Origin: Chloranthus sessilifolius
Lineage: Eukaryota; Streptophyta; Magnoliopsida; Chloranthales; Chloranthaceae
DNA length: 64,000 bases
Assembly (NCBI GenBank): GCA_021018995.1
Contig: CM037590.1
Coordinates: 65,691,597-65,755,596, forward strand
Direction: 5' to 3'
Positions 1 through 7,876 of this stretch are shown piece after piece (the stretch's first letter is position 1; every line of letters starts with the position of its first letter). The position numbers and the translations under genes are program-made. The notes below the pieces were generated by a model. That model saw only the letters and a list, made by a program, of their open reading frames with translations. It had not been told where the DNA came from and searched no databases.

Positions 1-1309
1 CTCGATGGAAGGCAGCGGTCGTCAGCCGTCACCTCCTCCTCCTGGGCGAGGTAGCAGCGGTAGTCGGTAGGATAGATGTGGCGGAGGGTGTGGAACATCA
101 AGAAGTCTATCCGTCGGTTCATCCGGTCGTTATTGGCCTCCATACGAGCCAACACGTCCTCGATGGTAGGACCGGATGGAGTGGCGCGCCGGCGGTAGGA
201 TGAGGTGGGTGTCGCGGGCGCGGAGTGTGCGTGTGGTGTCGGTGAGAGGCTGTGGTGTGGGAGGAACCCTCTCCACGGATGGCTCTGTAGCAGTGTGCCC
301 CCACCCACGGTGGGTCATCTTTGAGGTGGTGGGGTGGTGGCGGTGCTGCTGCTATCTGCTAGACTTTGTGAACATCTTCACGCGATCCGTAGCCCTCACC
401 TCGTAAGGCGAGATGGTGTAGGAGGGCTCGTCGGAGTAGCACTCCAACATGCTCGAGATGAGCCGAGCATACGGCATCTTCTCCTTGGGCCGCATGTTGC
501 CCTTCATTAATTTGCCCTTGATGTACCTCATCCCTTCTAGGATGACCTTGGTAGCATCAAACCATCGGCCATGAAGGCGCGTAAAGTGCATGTTGCACTT
601 TGTCGACGCTTCGATTGTCGTGGCGCATCGGGTAAAGGTTGCATTTGATTATGGAGTCGAGCATCCACATGTAGGGTGGAAGATCGACCCTCTTGATGGA
701 AGTGCCCGACCCCTTCTTCCCGTTTGTCATGCGGGTCATGACTTCCTCAAATCGAGGGTCCTCCTCGAAGGGTGGAAATAGGGTAGTCTCGGGGGTGAAC
801 TCGAGGTAGCACTCGAGCACCTCGTGAATGTGGCGACGAGTGATCGTATAGAGACGACCCTCGATCTTGGTTATGATAGAGTCGTCGGTAGGGCCATTGG
901 TTAACCCTTGGTAGAATAATCTCACCAATCTAGGGTAGTAGGAACCCCGGATTGGTTTGAGAAGATTGCCGAGACCGGCATTGTTTATGTAGTTTTGAGC
1001 CCATTGGGTCTCGCCCGGTACATCGGGATCGGTGAAAAGGGTAGGGTCGATGGTATATTCGACCTCAAAGGTCTTTGCCGCCCACCATTCATTTGGTTGC
1101 TCGACATTGGTGGGTGGCGGTGGCATGGGGGTGGATTCGCGGGAAGACTCGCGCGTAGACGCGCTCGTCGAACCGGAGGTGGTCTCCGATTCCGACGGTG
1201 AAGGAGTCCTCACCGGCGATGGGGTAGGTGGAGGTGGTGCGGCGTTCTTACGCCTAACCGGCAACTTAGAAGTTGCCTTCTTCGAGGATAAACGGGTTTT
1301 GGGCGGCAT
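1..1309 (-). pseudogene. Broken 'putative plant transposon protein' gene, runs off left edge
   Basis: The minus-strand reading frame begins at an ATG at 1309 with a basic, Pro/Ser-rich N-terminus (MPPKTRLSSKK). From about residue 75 follows a region resembling the domain labelled 'putative plant transposon protein' in plant proteomes (NEWWAAKTF, WAQNYINNAGLG, RLVRLFYQGL, GRLYTITRRHI). The frame ends at 557, but the homologous sequence resumes in another frame at 352-591 (GRWFDATKVILEGMRYIKGKL), so one small indel lies near 585. Another break lies near 315-360. In a third frame, positions 1-180 read as a coiled-coil-like tail (IEDVLARMEANNDRMNRRID) that continues past the edge. Function is unknown; such genes usually accompany retroelements. 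Nothing shows that it is translated today. An intron could explain one break but no convincing splice pair was seen. Confidence 0.6.
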
Positions 1310-1509
1310 TCTTAGAAAAACCAGGGTTTATCTAGTTCAACTTGAAGGGAAAAAGTGAAGTTAGGGTTTTTACCGCGGTTTTGGATGTGAATGTAGAATC
1401 AGGAAAATCGCAACCCTAGAGCGCCGGATGGTTGGAGAAGAAAGAGGAAGACGAAGAGCCCAAAATCCCAAAGCAAATGATTTCGAATGGGGAAGAAAAT
1501 CCCCAATTT

Positions 1510-1519
1510 TATATATATA
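1510..1519 (-). promoter_or_regulatory. TATA box of the plant-transposon-type gene
   Basis: The minus strand reads TATATATATA about 200 bases upstream of the ATG at 1309. The intervening 1310-1509 holds no ORF of note and would be the 5' untranslated leader. The dense palindrome array at 1529-2155 begins immediately upstream. A start site near 1480 is inferred from the usual plant spacing of about 30 bases. Confidence 0.55.
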
Positions 1520-1528
1520 GGCTCCGGC

Positions 1529-2155
1529 TCGATTAATCGAAATTTTGTTTCGATTAATCGAAATTTAAAACTAGGTTAAGCCGCGTAAAATCGATTAATC
1601 GATTTCCCAAATCGATTAATCGAAAGTCAAATTCGATTAATCGAAAATATTTCGATTAATCGAAATCGTGTCTGTTTAAAATTTTAAATTTTTGAGCTCA
1701 CTGGCGCTTGCCAGTCGATTAATCGAAATCCATTTCGATTAATCGAAATTCCAAAATCGATTAATCGAATTTAATTTCGATTAATCGAAATCGTGCTGTA
1801 ACTTCTAAATTTTTCCGAATTCATTAAATATTCGATTAATCGAAATCCATTTCGATTAATCGAAAGTTCAAAATCGATTAATCGAGATTCACTTCGATTA
1901 ATCGAAATCATCTATCTACCTCTAATTTCTTCCAAGTCCCTTTAGTAAATCGATTAATCGAAATTTCAAAATCGATTAGTCGATTCCAAATCGATTAATC
2001 GAGATTCCAATTCGATCAATCGAATTTGTCTTCTATGTATATTCTAACTCTCATTTGAATTTCCAGTCACTGGCTCATGCCAGTCGACTAATCGAACAAA
2101 ATCGATTAATCGAAATTCCAAATCGATTAATCGATTTGCAATTCGATTAATCGGT
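1529..2155. repeat. Array of about 22 TCGATTAATCGA palindromes
   Basis: I count 18 exact copies of the 12-bp palindrome TCGATTAATCGA and four one-base variants (for example gattagtcga, gatcaatcga, gactaatcga) in about 630 bp. They occur in groups of roughly four. Group starts near 1713, 1830 and 1946 are about 117 bp apart, and two groups are preceded by an ACTGGC...GCCAGT inverted motif. The array lies directly upstream of the TATA box at 1510. Chance expectation for one exact copy in 64 kb is about 0.004 under equal base use. Confidence 0.9.
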
Positions 2156-2297
2156 TTTGTCCAATTTCTGCAGAATTTCAATCTCTTTGTTTCTTTCACT
2201 ATTTTTGACAATTTATGACAGATTGGATTCAAATTTCCATTGTATTTCAAGCATAGTGGAGATTTTTACAAACATATTTGTGGTTTACATTGAATTC
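2156..2297. other. Spacer between palindrome array and Tekay pol end
   Basis: This is AT-rich sequence without a recognisable gene. A polypurine tract and the 3' LTR of the Tekay-like element would be expected here, next to the pol stop at 2298. Neither the ...GGGTTATTACA terminus nor any other part of the 56084-58683 LTR was recognised, so the element appears cut at its 3' end. Confidence 0.5.
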
Positions 2298-2750
2298 TCA
2301 CGTCGTTGGAAACAAGGCTGGATATTGTTCTTTCACATCGGCCTCTCGTTCCCAAGTAGCCTCTTCTTTTGGATGATTGTTCCACCGAACAAGCACTAAG
2401 GGAATTACTTTAGTGCGCAGTACTTGTTCTTTTCGATCCAAGATCTCCACAGGTTCCTCTATCATGCTCATGTCCTCACACATCTCTATAGGTTGCTTCC
2501 CTAACATATGAGACGGATCATTCACGTACTTCCTGAGCATCGATATGTGGAAAATATTATGTACTCGATCAAATAGCGGTGGTAAACCAATGCGATATGC
2601 AACTTCACCTACGCGTCCCAAAATTTCAAATGGTCCAACATAACGTGGACTTAACTTCCCTCTCTTGCCAAATCTCATTACACCTTTCATAGGTGACACC
2701 TTCACAAACACATGCTCGCCCACTTTATAGTCAACACTAGTCCGCTTCAT
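2298..2750 (-). CDS. Tekay-like integrase C-terminus with chromodomain (fragment)
   Basis: This open frame of 150 residues starts at an internal Met; the upstream integrase core is in another frame. Residues 1-45 carry the small beta-barrel/GPY-F region ending in RYVGPFEIL. Residues 48-75 carry the conserved AYRIGLPP...VHNIFHISMLRKY segment. Residues about 97-146 form a chromodomain (EPVEILDRKEQVLR, PLVLVRWNNHPKEEATWE). In chromoviruses this domain reads histone marks and steers new insertions into heterochromatin. The aromatic positions are partly kept (W in VRWNNH, W in ATWE). The frame ends abruptly after YPALFPTT. Confidence 0.85.
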   Translation of the reverse strand: MKRTSVDYKVGEHVFVKVSPMKGVMRFGKRGKLSPRYVGPFEILGRVGEVAYRIGLPPLFDRVHNIFHISMLRKYVNDPSHMLGKQPIEMCEDMSMIEEPVEILDRKEQVLRTKVIPLVLVRWNNHPKEEATWEREADVKEQYPALFPTT

Positions 2751-2893
2751 ATCGGCGTAACTTTTCTGTCTACTCAGGTCGCCTTCAACCTTTCTCTGAT
2801 AATTCGAACGACGGTAGCGTTATCTTCAAGTAGTTTTGGTCCTAACACAAATTTCTCACCTGTTTCCTCCCAATTCAGAGGTGACTTGCATCG

Positions 2894-3352
2894 TCATCCA
2901 TACAGAGCTTCATACGGTGCCATGCCAATGCTCGTCTGAAAACTGTTATTATATGCGAACTCGAGCATCGGTAGATACTCATCCCAGTATCCTTGCATAT
3001 CAAGCATGCACGCCCTGAGCATGTCTTCTATTACTTGGTTCACTCGCTCTGTCTGTCCATCAGTTTGAGGATGGAAAGCTGAACTAAAGTCTAGTCGTGT
3101 TCCCATTCCTTCTTGAAATTTCTTCCAAAACTTGGACGTATATAGTGGATCACGATCCGAAACCATGCTGCTTGGAATACCATGTAATCTTACAATTTCC
3201 TTCATGTATAACCGGTCAGATATGTAGTATTGTACGGCAAAAAGTGCGCTGATTTGGTCAATCGGTCTACGACGACCCAAATGGCATTGTGTCTCTTGGC
3301 AGTACGGGGTAATCCAACAATGAAATCCATTGAGATCGATTCCCACTTCCAT
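2894..3352 (-). CDS. Tekay-like integrase catalytic core (fragment)
   Basis: The frame of 152 residues overlaps the RNase H-integrase frame by about 150 bases in another phase, which marks a frameshift near 3210-3290. It contains the second catalytic Asp ([13 protein letters not shown]) and the catalytic Glu region ([21 protein letters not shown]), 35 or so residues apart as in the DD35E family. It ends with the typical [19 protein letters not shown]. The first catalytic Asp lies in the preceding frame ([10 protein letters not shown]). The split of the triad over two frames indicates an inactive copy unless the break is a sequencing error. Confidence 0.85.
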   Translation of the reverse strand: MEVGIDLNGFHCWITPYCQETQCHLGRRRPIDQISALFAVQYYISDRLYMKEIVRLHGIPSSMVSDRDPLYTSKFWKKFQEGMGTRLDFSSAFHPQTDGQTERVNQVIEDMLRACMLDMQGYWDEYLPMLEFAYNNSFQTSIGMAPYEALYG

Positions 3353-4554
3353 TCTGGTATTGGTAAAGGTTGCAATAGTCCAGCAGGATGTCTATGATCA
3401 ACCTTCACTTGCTGACAAGTCAAACATCGTGACACATACTCGGCCACGTCTTGTTTCAGTCCTCTCCACCAGTAGTTCTTTTTCAAATCTTGGTACATTT
3501 TGGTGCTACCAGGGTGGATAGCATAATTTGACTTATGAGCTTCATCAAGAATCGTTCGTCTTAGATCGACATTGTCCGGAATGCATAGACGGCCCTTAAA
3601 TAATAAAGAACCATCTTCTTTCAATGAGAAGTCCGACCTGATGCCTTCACTCACATCTTGATGAATCTTTGTTAACGTAGGATCTTTCATCTGTAGATCG
3701 TGGATATGCTCAAATATCACTGGCTTTACTGATATGTTAGCCAAAAAGGATCCAGTGTCCTTTGACTCAATGTTCGCATCATAGAATGCCAGGTCTTCCA
3801 ATAATTTCCATCGGTGCATACCCAAAATCAAAGAAGCTAACTGAGCTGAACCTTTTCGACTCAATGCATCGGCTACAACATTTGCCTTGCCTGGATGGTA
3901 TTGTATGGAACAATCATAATCCTTGAGGAACTCCATCCATCTGCGCTGTCTCATGTTGAGCTCTTTCTGTGTAAATAGATATCGGAGGCTCTTATGATCG
4001 GTGAAAATTTCAAAAGTCTCACCATACAAGTAATGTCTCCAAATCTTTAGCGCAAAAATGACTGCTGCCAGTTCCAAGTCATGAGTCGGGTAATTTTTCT
4101 CGTGTTCTTTCAGCTGTCTTGATCCGTAAGCTATCACCTTCTTGTGTTGGTTGAGTACACAACCAAGACCATTGTATGACGCGTCGCTGTACACGGCGTA
4201 TCCTCCACTGCCTGAAGGAATCGCTAATACTGGAGCCGAAGTGAGTCTCGTTTTGAGTTCTTGAAAACTCTTCTCGCATGCCTCACTCCACTCAAACCTT
4301 GAATCTTTTCGTGTCAGCTTTGTGAGAGGTCCCGATATCTTTGAAAACCCCTCAACGAAACGTCGATAATAGCCTGCTAAGCCCAGAAAACTTCGGACAT
4401 CGGTCACTGTCTTTGGTTGCTCCCATTTAACTACTGCTTCTATCTTTGCTGGATCTACAGTGACACCATGCTTTGAGACGACATGTCCCAAAAAGGCTAA
4501 CTTCTTCAAACCAAAACTCACACTTGCTGAGTTTGGCGTACAATTGGTGTTCAC
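3202..4554 (-). CDS. Tekay-like RT thumb, RNase H and integrase N-terminus (fragment)
   Basis: This is the longest Tekay frame at 450 residues. Residues 20-75 are the RT connection ([31 protein letters not shown]). RNase H follows, with Asp124 (YSDAS), Glu in THDLELAAV, Asp in [10 protein letters not shown] and Asp in VADALSRK. The integrase zinc finger is visible as [10 protein letters not shown]...CLTCQQVK (HHCC), followed by the first catalytic Asp in [11 protein letters not shown]. The first dozen residues are out-of-frame sequence, since the previous RT frame (ending at 4427) overlaps here. The tail beyond about residue 440 is also out of phase with 2894-3352. Confidence 0.88.
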   Translation of the reverse strand: MNTNCTPNSASVSFGLKKLAFLGHVVSKHGVTVDPAKIEAVVKWEQPKTVTDVRSFLGLAGYYRRFVEGFSKISGPLTKLTRKDSRFEWSEACEKSFQELKTRLTSAPVLAIPSGSGGYAVYSDASYNGLGCVLNQHKKVIAYGSRQLKEHEKNYPTHDLELAAVIFALKIWRHYLYGETFEIFTDHKSLRYLFTQKELNMRQRRWMEFLKDYDCSIQYHPGKANVVADALSRKGSAQLASLILGMHRWKLLEDLAFYDANIESKDTGSFLANISVKPVIFEHIHDLQMKDPTLTKIHQDVSEGIRSDFSLKEDGSLLFKGRLCIPDNVDLRRTILDEAHKSNYAIHPGSTKMYQDLKKNYWWRGLKQDVAEYVSRCLTCQQVKVDHRHPAGLLQPLPIPEWKWESISMDFIVGLPRTAKRHNAIWVVVDRLTKSAHFLPYNTTYLTGYT

Positions 4555-4726
4555 GTAGCGTCTGTAGAGAAATCCTCAAATGTTCTTCGTGTTTCGTCTT
4601 TGATTTGGAGTATATCAGTATATCATCAACAAACACTACGACGCAGGAGTCCAAGTGTGGTTTAAACACTCGGTTCATCAGATCCATAAACGACGCCGGA
4701 GCATTCGTTAATCCAAACGGCATCAC
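4427..4726 (-). CDS. Tekay-like reverse transcriptase, catalytic palm (fragment)
   Basis: The frame of 99 residues opens with [20 protein letters not shown], the conserved motif C approach. It holds the polymerase active site FVDD at residues 32-35 ([14 protein letters not shown]). About 25 residues from the end it drifts out of phase with the next frame (3202-4554), after [10 protein letters not shown]. The preceding frame (4723-5151) ends just before it, with a small deletion at about 4735-4760 that removes the usual residues between the two motifs. Confidence 0.85.
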   Translation of the reverse strand: MMPFGLTNAPASFMDLMNRVFKPHLDSCVVVFVDDILIYSKSKTKHEEHLRISLQTLREHQLYAKLSKCEFWFEEVSLFGTCRLKAWCHCRSSKDRSSS

Positions 4727-5151
4727 AAGGAATTCATAGTGTCCATGGTGTCCAAAGTCATCTTCTGAATGTCCTCAGCTTTGACTCTTAACTGATGATA
4801 CCTAGATCTCAGGTCGATCTTGGAAAAATACCTTGCTCCTTGCAGTTGGTCGAATAGATCGTCTATTCTAGGCAAAGGGTAGCGGTTCTTCACAGTGAGT
4901 TTGTTCAATTGTCGATAGTCAATGCATAGCCGCATTGATCCATCTTTCTTCTTGACAAACAAGACCGGTGCTCCCCATGGAGACACGCTCGGTCTAACAA
5001 ACCCCTTGTCCATAAGCTCTTGTAGTTGTTCCTTCAACTCCTTTAACGGAGCCATTCTATAAGGTGCTTTGAAATAGGCTCCGTTCACTGGTGCTAAGTC
5101 AATGGCGAATTCTACTTCTCTTTCGAGGTAATCGCAATTCCTCTGAAACAC
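4723..5151 (-). CDS. Tekay-like reverse transcriptase, fingers and first palm Asp (fragment)
   Basis: The frame has 142 residues. The start of RT is clear: [59 protein letters not shown] in pieces along residues 18-78. The catalytic Asp lies in [14 protein letters not shown]. The usual Gly of LRSGYHQ is Arg here. It terminates in [12 protein letters not shown], where the family normally continues into the MPFGLTNAP motif, so a deletion or frameshift lies at about 4740. Upstream, 5152-5268 is a short stretch without an open frame joining protease to RT. Confidence 0.87.
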   Translation of the reverse strand: MFQRNCDYLEREVEFAIDLAPVNGAYFKAPYRMAPLKELKEQLQELMDKGFVRPSVSPWGAPVLFVKKKDGSMRLCIDYRQLNKLTVKNRYPLPRIDDLFDQLQGARYFSKIDLRSRYHQLRVKAEDIQKMTLDTMDTMNSL

Positions 5152-5268
5152 GTCGAAATAAGTCTCGCATCGCTATCTCGAAATGACGTTCTTTTCTTCC
5201 TTGTCCTCCTTTAAGAAAGCTAAGTATCCATCGCAACCCTTCGATCATCTTCTACCCTCATCGAGAGA

Positions 5269-5712
5269 TCAGCACGATGACGACCTCACTCCTTGAAACT
5301 GAAATGATCTTCTTGTGTTGGGTCTGAAAATAACTACCTTGTTCTTGCAATCGACGGTTGCACAATGCTGCGCCAACCAGTCCATGCCAAGGATCACATC
5401 AAACCCTTGCATGTCTAACAGTATCAACTTTGCTTCTAGTTCATGCACCTCTAAGTCTCGAACTTCTACAATGATGGATTTGCAAGCTAACTCCGTGTTT
5501 ACTAACTCTCCAGTCGGAATAGACACAGATAGGACGAAATCCAACGTCTCTGGAACAATCTTCATCTTCTTAGCGAAACGTGGAGTAACGAATGAGTGGG
5601 TAGACCCGGGGTCTATCAACACTCGAGCGTCATATCCACCGAAGCATCCTTTTTCATATATATTTAAAGTACCTATAGCATACATACATACATACAATAA
5701 TTTACACATCAA
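5269..5712 (-). CDS. Tekay-like retropepsin protease (downstream exon)
   Basis: This 147-residue frame encodes an aspartic protease with the catalytic loop LIDPGSTHSFV (Asp34) and the downstream FDVILGMDWLAQHCATVDC. These are hallmarks of plant chromovirus proteases that process Gag-Pol. The first 13 residues are not protease-like. They are read-through of a probable intron whose 3' splice site falls at 5673/5672. The exon then begins with Gly-Thr-Leu-Asn-Ile-Tyr, the usual lead-in to this protease. The frame closes at 5269, before RT. Confidence 0.85.
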   Translation of the reverse strand: MMCKLLYVCMYAIGTLNIYEKGCFGGYDARVLIDPGSTHSFVTPRFAKKMKIVPETLDFVLSVSIPTGELVNTELACKSIIVEVRDLEVHELEAKLILLDMQGFDVILGMDWLAQHCATVDCKNKVVIFRPNTRRSFQFQGVRSSSC

Positions 5713-5841
5713 ATTTCACTCTTAATTTACATACAGCTTTTGGTATTGAGAAAAGAATCTATATAAGTTTCTAATGCATGATCCTCTCTATCTAAAATCT
5801 TAACGAAATGGAAATTTCCTTTAATTAAAAAAAAATCTCAC
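5673..5841 (-). other. Probable 169-bp GT-AG intron between gag and protease
   Basis: On the minus strand a donor CAAG|GTGAGA lies at 5841 and an acceptor GCTATAG|GTAC at 5673. The 169 bases between are AT-rich, as plant introns are. Removing them joins the zinc-knuckle frame (…DIIQ) to the protease frame (TLNIY…) without loss of phase, and the joint reads as the family normally does. If retained, the gag frame runs six codons into the intron and stops (TAA at 5825-5827). Donor, acceptor, base composition and phase all agree, but no transcript evidence is available here. Confidence 0.75.
5680..5697. repeat. Short (CATA)n run inside the putative intron
   Basis: Four or so CATA units lie just upstream (in transcription) of the putative 3' splice site. 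On the minus strand they read TATG repeats ending in GCTATAG. Confidence 0.6.
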
Positions 5842-6262
5842 CTTGGATGATGTCATGCACGTTCCCTGCTTCCTGAGCAGTGACTGCATAAGCTCTCACC
5901 TGAACGATCGGTTTCCTTGCTTGAATTGGTCGTGGTGCTGCAACTGAAACCGTCTTTCTCTTATCTGGCTCGGGGCAATCCTTGATCAAGTGGCCCACTT
6001 TGCCACATCGGAAACAGCCCCTGGCGGGGTATACAATGCATGATGGGGTATTTGTAGTTATCGGAGAAAACAGTTCTCTCAATGTTGGTTCTTCCTCTTG
6101 TTCGAGTTGCCCATTCATGTTGTCAGTCATATTGACTTCAGTGGATGATTCACTTAAAAATTTCTGCCTTGATCTAACGTCCTTACGATTTGACCGACAG
6201 GCACGTTCGATCTCAGAATTTAACGGTTCTAAATTTCTTTCTTTAGAAGACCTAGTGTGCAT
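5825..6262 (-). CDS. Chimeric gag: Athila N-terminus fused in frame to Tekay zinc knuckle
   Basis: The frame of 145 residues joins two unrelated gag genes. From 6262 to 6022 it is Athila-like gag (MHTRSSKERN..., MTDNMNGQLEQEEEPTLREL), identical in kind to the starts of gag in the array copies. From 6021 it is Tekay gag with a CCHC knuckle CFRCGKVGHLIKDC, followed by a basic linker and the QEAGNVHDIIQG end. The join is at the shared run tggcggggtat (about 6022-6032 on +) and keeps the frame. The Athila gag core, all Athila pol, its 3' LTR and the Tekay gag core are missing between the two. It is probably a deletion product rather than a working protein. Confidence 0.8.
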   Translation of the reverse strand: MHTRSSKERNLEPLNSEIERACRSNRKDVRSRQKFLSESSTEVNMTDNMNGQLEQEEEPTLRELFSPITTNTPSCIVYPARGCFRCGKVGHLIKDCPEPDKRKTVSVAAPRPIQARKPIVQVRAYAVTAQEAGNVHDIIQGEIFF

Positions 6263-6660
6263 GCAAATAATGCACAGAGTGGAGGTTTCAGGCAGAAAAA
6301 CCTCAACAATTTTTTTTTTTTTTTACTAAAAATCGATTGATCGAGTCACACTCGATCAATCGAGGCCAAATCGATGCATCGACTCCAAAATTTTTTTTTT
6401 TTTTTTTTTTAAATTTGAAATTTTCGAATTTTTTTTTTTATTATTATTATTTTTTATTATTATTTTTTTTTAAATTAAAATTTTTAAATTTGAAATTTTC
6501 GATTTTTTTTTTTTTTTTTTTTTTAAAATTAAAATTTTTAAATTTGAAATTTTAGAATTTTTTTTTTTTAAAAAAAATTAATTAAGCAGAAATACTATTT
6601 TAATCCTCGAAAATTCCTAAAATTTACTGTCTACCAAAAATTCAGATTTTCTCAATTTGG
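6263..6660 (-). other. 5' leader of left remnant unit (A-rich on coding strand, palindromic hairpin)
   Basis: This stretch lies between the primer site and the gag ATG. It holds long homopolymer runs (T on +, A on the coding strand) interspersed with AAATTTGAAATTTTCGAA-like blocks. Near gag it carries a perfect hairpin (6333-6363) and the palindrome TCGATGCATCGA (6371-6382). Open frames here (for example 6337-6555 on +) are products of the T runs, not genes. Confidence 0.7.
6333..6363 (-). repeat. Perfect 14-bp hairpin in the retroelement leader
   Basis: TCGATTGATCGAGT (6333-6346) is followed by a 3-base loop CAC and its exact reverse complement ACTCGATCAATCGA (6350-6363). The same hairpin is at 14835-14865, 24636-24666 and 34379-34409 (loop AAC). 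It is destroyed in the leaders of copies 4 and 5. Its place between primer site and gag is where retroviral RNAs carry dimerisation/packaging stem-loops, so such a role is possible but only inferred. Confidence 0.75.
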
Positions 6661-6678
6661 TCCCCGGCAGCGGCGCCA
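6661..6678 (-). other. Primer binding site, tRNA-Asp type
   Basis: The minus strand reads TGGCGCCGCTGCCGGGGA, six bases after the LTR end (...CATCA). This matches the 3' end of plant tRNA-Asp(GTC), the usual minus-strand primer of Athila elements, with one apparent difference at most. Confidence 0.85.
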
Positions 6679-6684
6679 AAAACT

Positions 6685-7855
6685 TGATGTGATTTTTTAA
6701 TGTAATGTTTTACTCGCAAGTGCACGAATCGGTTTGTATATAGTGGGTGCGGAGTACGAGATCGTTCCCACGAGGATTAATTTTGAAATACCTAAAAGAG
6801 ACAAGCAATTCTAGAAATCTATTAAGATCTAACAGTATTCTACCAGTTTTATGATTTAAGTGGTTGATGGTAATTAATGACTACAAAATAAAATTCAATT
6901 GATGATTCACAAATAAAAGTGAAGATGATGATAAAGACGAAGATACTAAATCCTCCCATCTTTGGTCCGTTCTTCCTATAATATAAATCTAAGGATTAAA
7001 TTATGAGATATTTCATTAGTAACAAACATCTTTTATGGAAGATCAATGGTCAACACCCTAATAGGTTCCATGTTGCATCCTGAATCGTGACTTAGATGAT
7101 TTTCATATATAGATCCGGATCAAGAGCACGGCTAAACGCATGATCTCAAGTTCAAATAAAATCATCCCCAAGGTGGTGAAAATTCCAACAAGAATACCAC
7201 TTACAAATCAAAATCAAGGGCATGGCTCGGCACACTTAATTAATTTTAGGGATTATTTAAGATAAAATTACCATTACAGAACCAAGATCCAGGGCATGGC
7301 TCGGCACACTCGATCCCAGAACATAATCGTAATTAGATCCACACAATGAAAACACAAAGACCATAACAATGATAGGGTAAAATTACCGTCACAGATCTGA
7401 GATCCCGGGCATGACTCGGCACACGCGATCCCGGTTAGTGGCGGGGATTTCATCCATTCATGATAGCACAATAACCATAAAAATAAAATCTCATATTTTA
7501 ATCCTAAATTTATATTATTAAAAGTACATCCCTCGGATGGGAATCATTAGATCCCCATCCCTATAAATTTAGCCACACATATTGTAAGTAAATGACATAA
7601 ATAAATAAAGACGGGAAAATAACATTAATTAAAATTACCTCAAACTTCAAAATAAATTACGTTGATCCACACGGATGATAATCTTCAGAAACGAAATAAA
7701 TGCAGGAATAAACTTTGAACAAAATTTATAAACTGAAGGAATGAGTACTGAAAAATTAAAGGGAACAAAGCTCTCAAAAAGAAATAATAAAACTTCCCTA
7801 TTTCTAGGTCTAACTATGAAAAATAATGGCTAAAAACTAAGAACACTAAAAACTA
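6685..7855 (-). repeat. LTR1, truncated Athila-like LTR
   Basis: It begins on + with TGATGTGATTTTTT next to the primer site and is collinear with the 1752-bp LTR2 up to about 7855. The remaining ~600 bases (U3, with the TATA box and the palindromes) are missing. The deletion also removes the polypurine tract and about 790 bases of the neighbouring 3' domain. The promoter of the left remnant unit is therefore gone. Confidence 0.85.
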
Positions 7856-7876
7856 TGAAAAATAATGAGTACTGAA
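7856..7876 (-). other. Patchwork filler at the LTR1 deletion join
   Basis: The 21 bases between LTR1 and the 3' domain repeat two nearby LTR segments: ctatgaaaaataatg (also at 7813-7828) and aatgagtactgaa (also near 7741). This is typical of template-switching end joining, though an assembly join cannot be excluded. Confidence 0.55.

Larger units (their letters stand above)
2298..6021 (-). mobile_element. Tekay/Del-type chromovirus, 3' (pol) part, 3' LTR missing
   Basis: Domains in transcription order are the CCHC zinc knuckle, intron, protease, reverse transcriptase, RNase H, integrase and chromodomain, which is the order of Ty3/gypsy chromoviruses. The reading frame is interrupted at several points, so the copy is inactive. 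Its 5' end (LTR, tRNA-iMet primer site, gag N-terminus) lies about 50 kb away at 55683-58683 in the same orientation. The two parts are separated by the Athila-like array. The central gag region and the 3' LTR are absent from the window. Confidence 0.85.

Noticed and set aside
1529..2155. Regularly spaced repeats resembling a CRISPR array
   Set aside because: The repeats are 12-bp palindromes with short, unequal and repetitive spacers, in plant DNA, with no cas genes.
2044..2250. Small proteins rich in Ile-Asp/Asn-Arg repeats (also 57239-57610)
   Set aside because: These are translations of the TCGATTAATCGA palindromes, so any frame across them looks repetitive.
1310..2297. Possible 3' LTR of the Tekay-like element
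   Set aside because: Apart from the shared palindromes it does not contain the LTR termini (TGTAATAACCCG, GGGCTGTCACA) or other sequence of the 56084-58683 LTR.
6337..6555. Poly-Phe frames in the leaders (also 14764-14994, 24640-24828)
   Set aside because: They are products of long T runs on the strand opposite to gag.
6661..6678. tRNA-Asp gene fragment
   Set aside because: Only the 18 bases complementary to the tRNA 3' end are present, next to an LTR end, as expected for a primer binding site.
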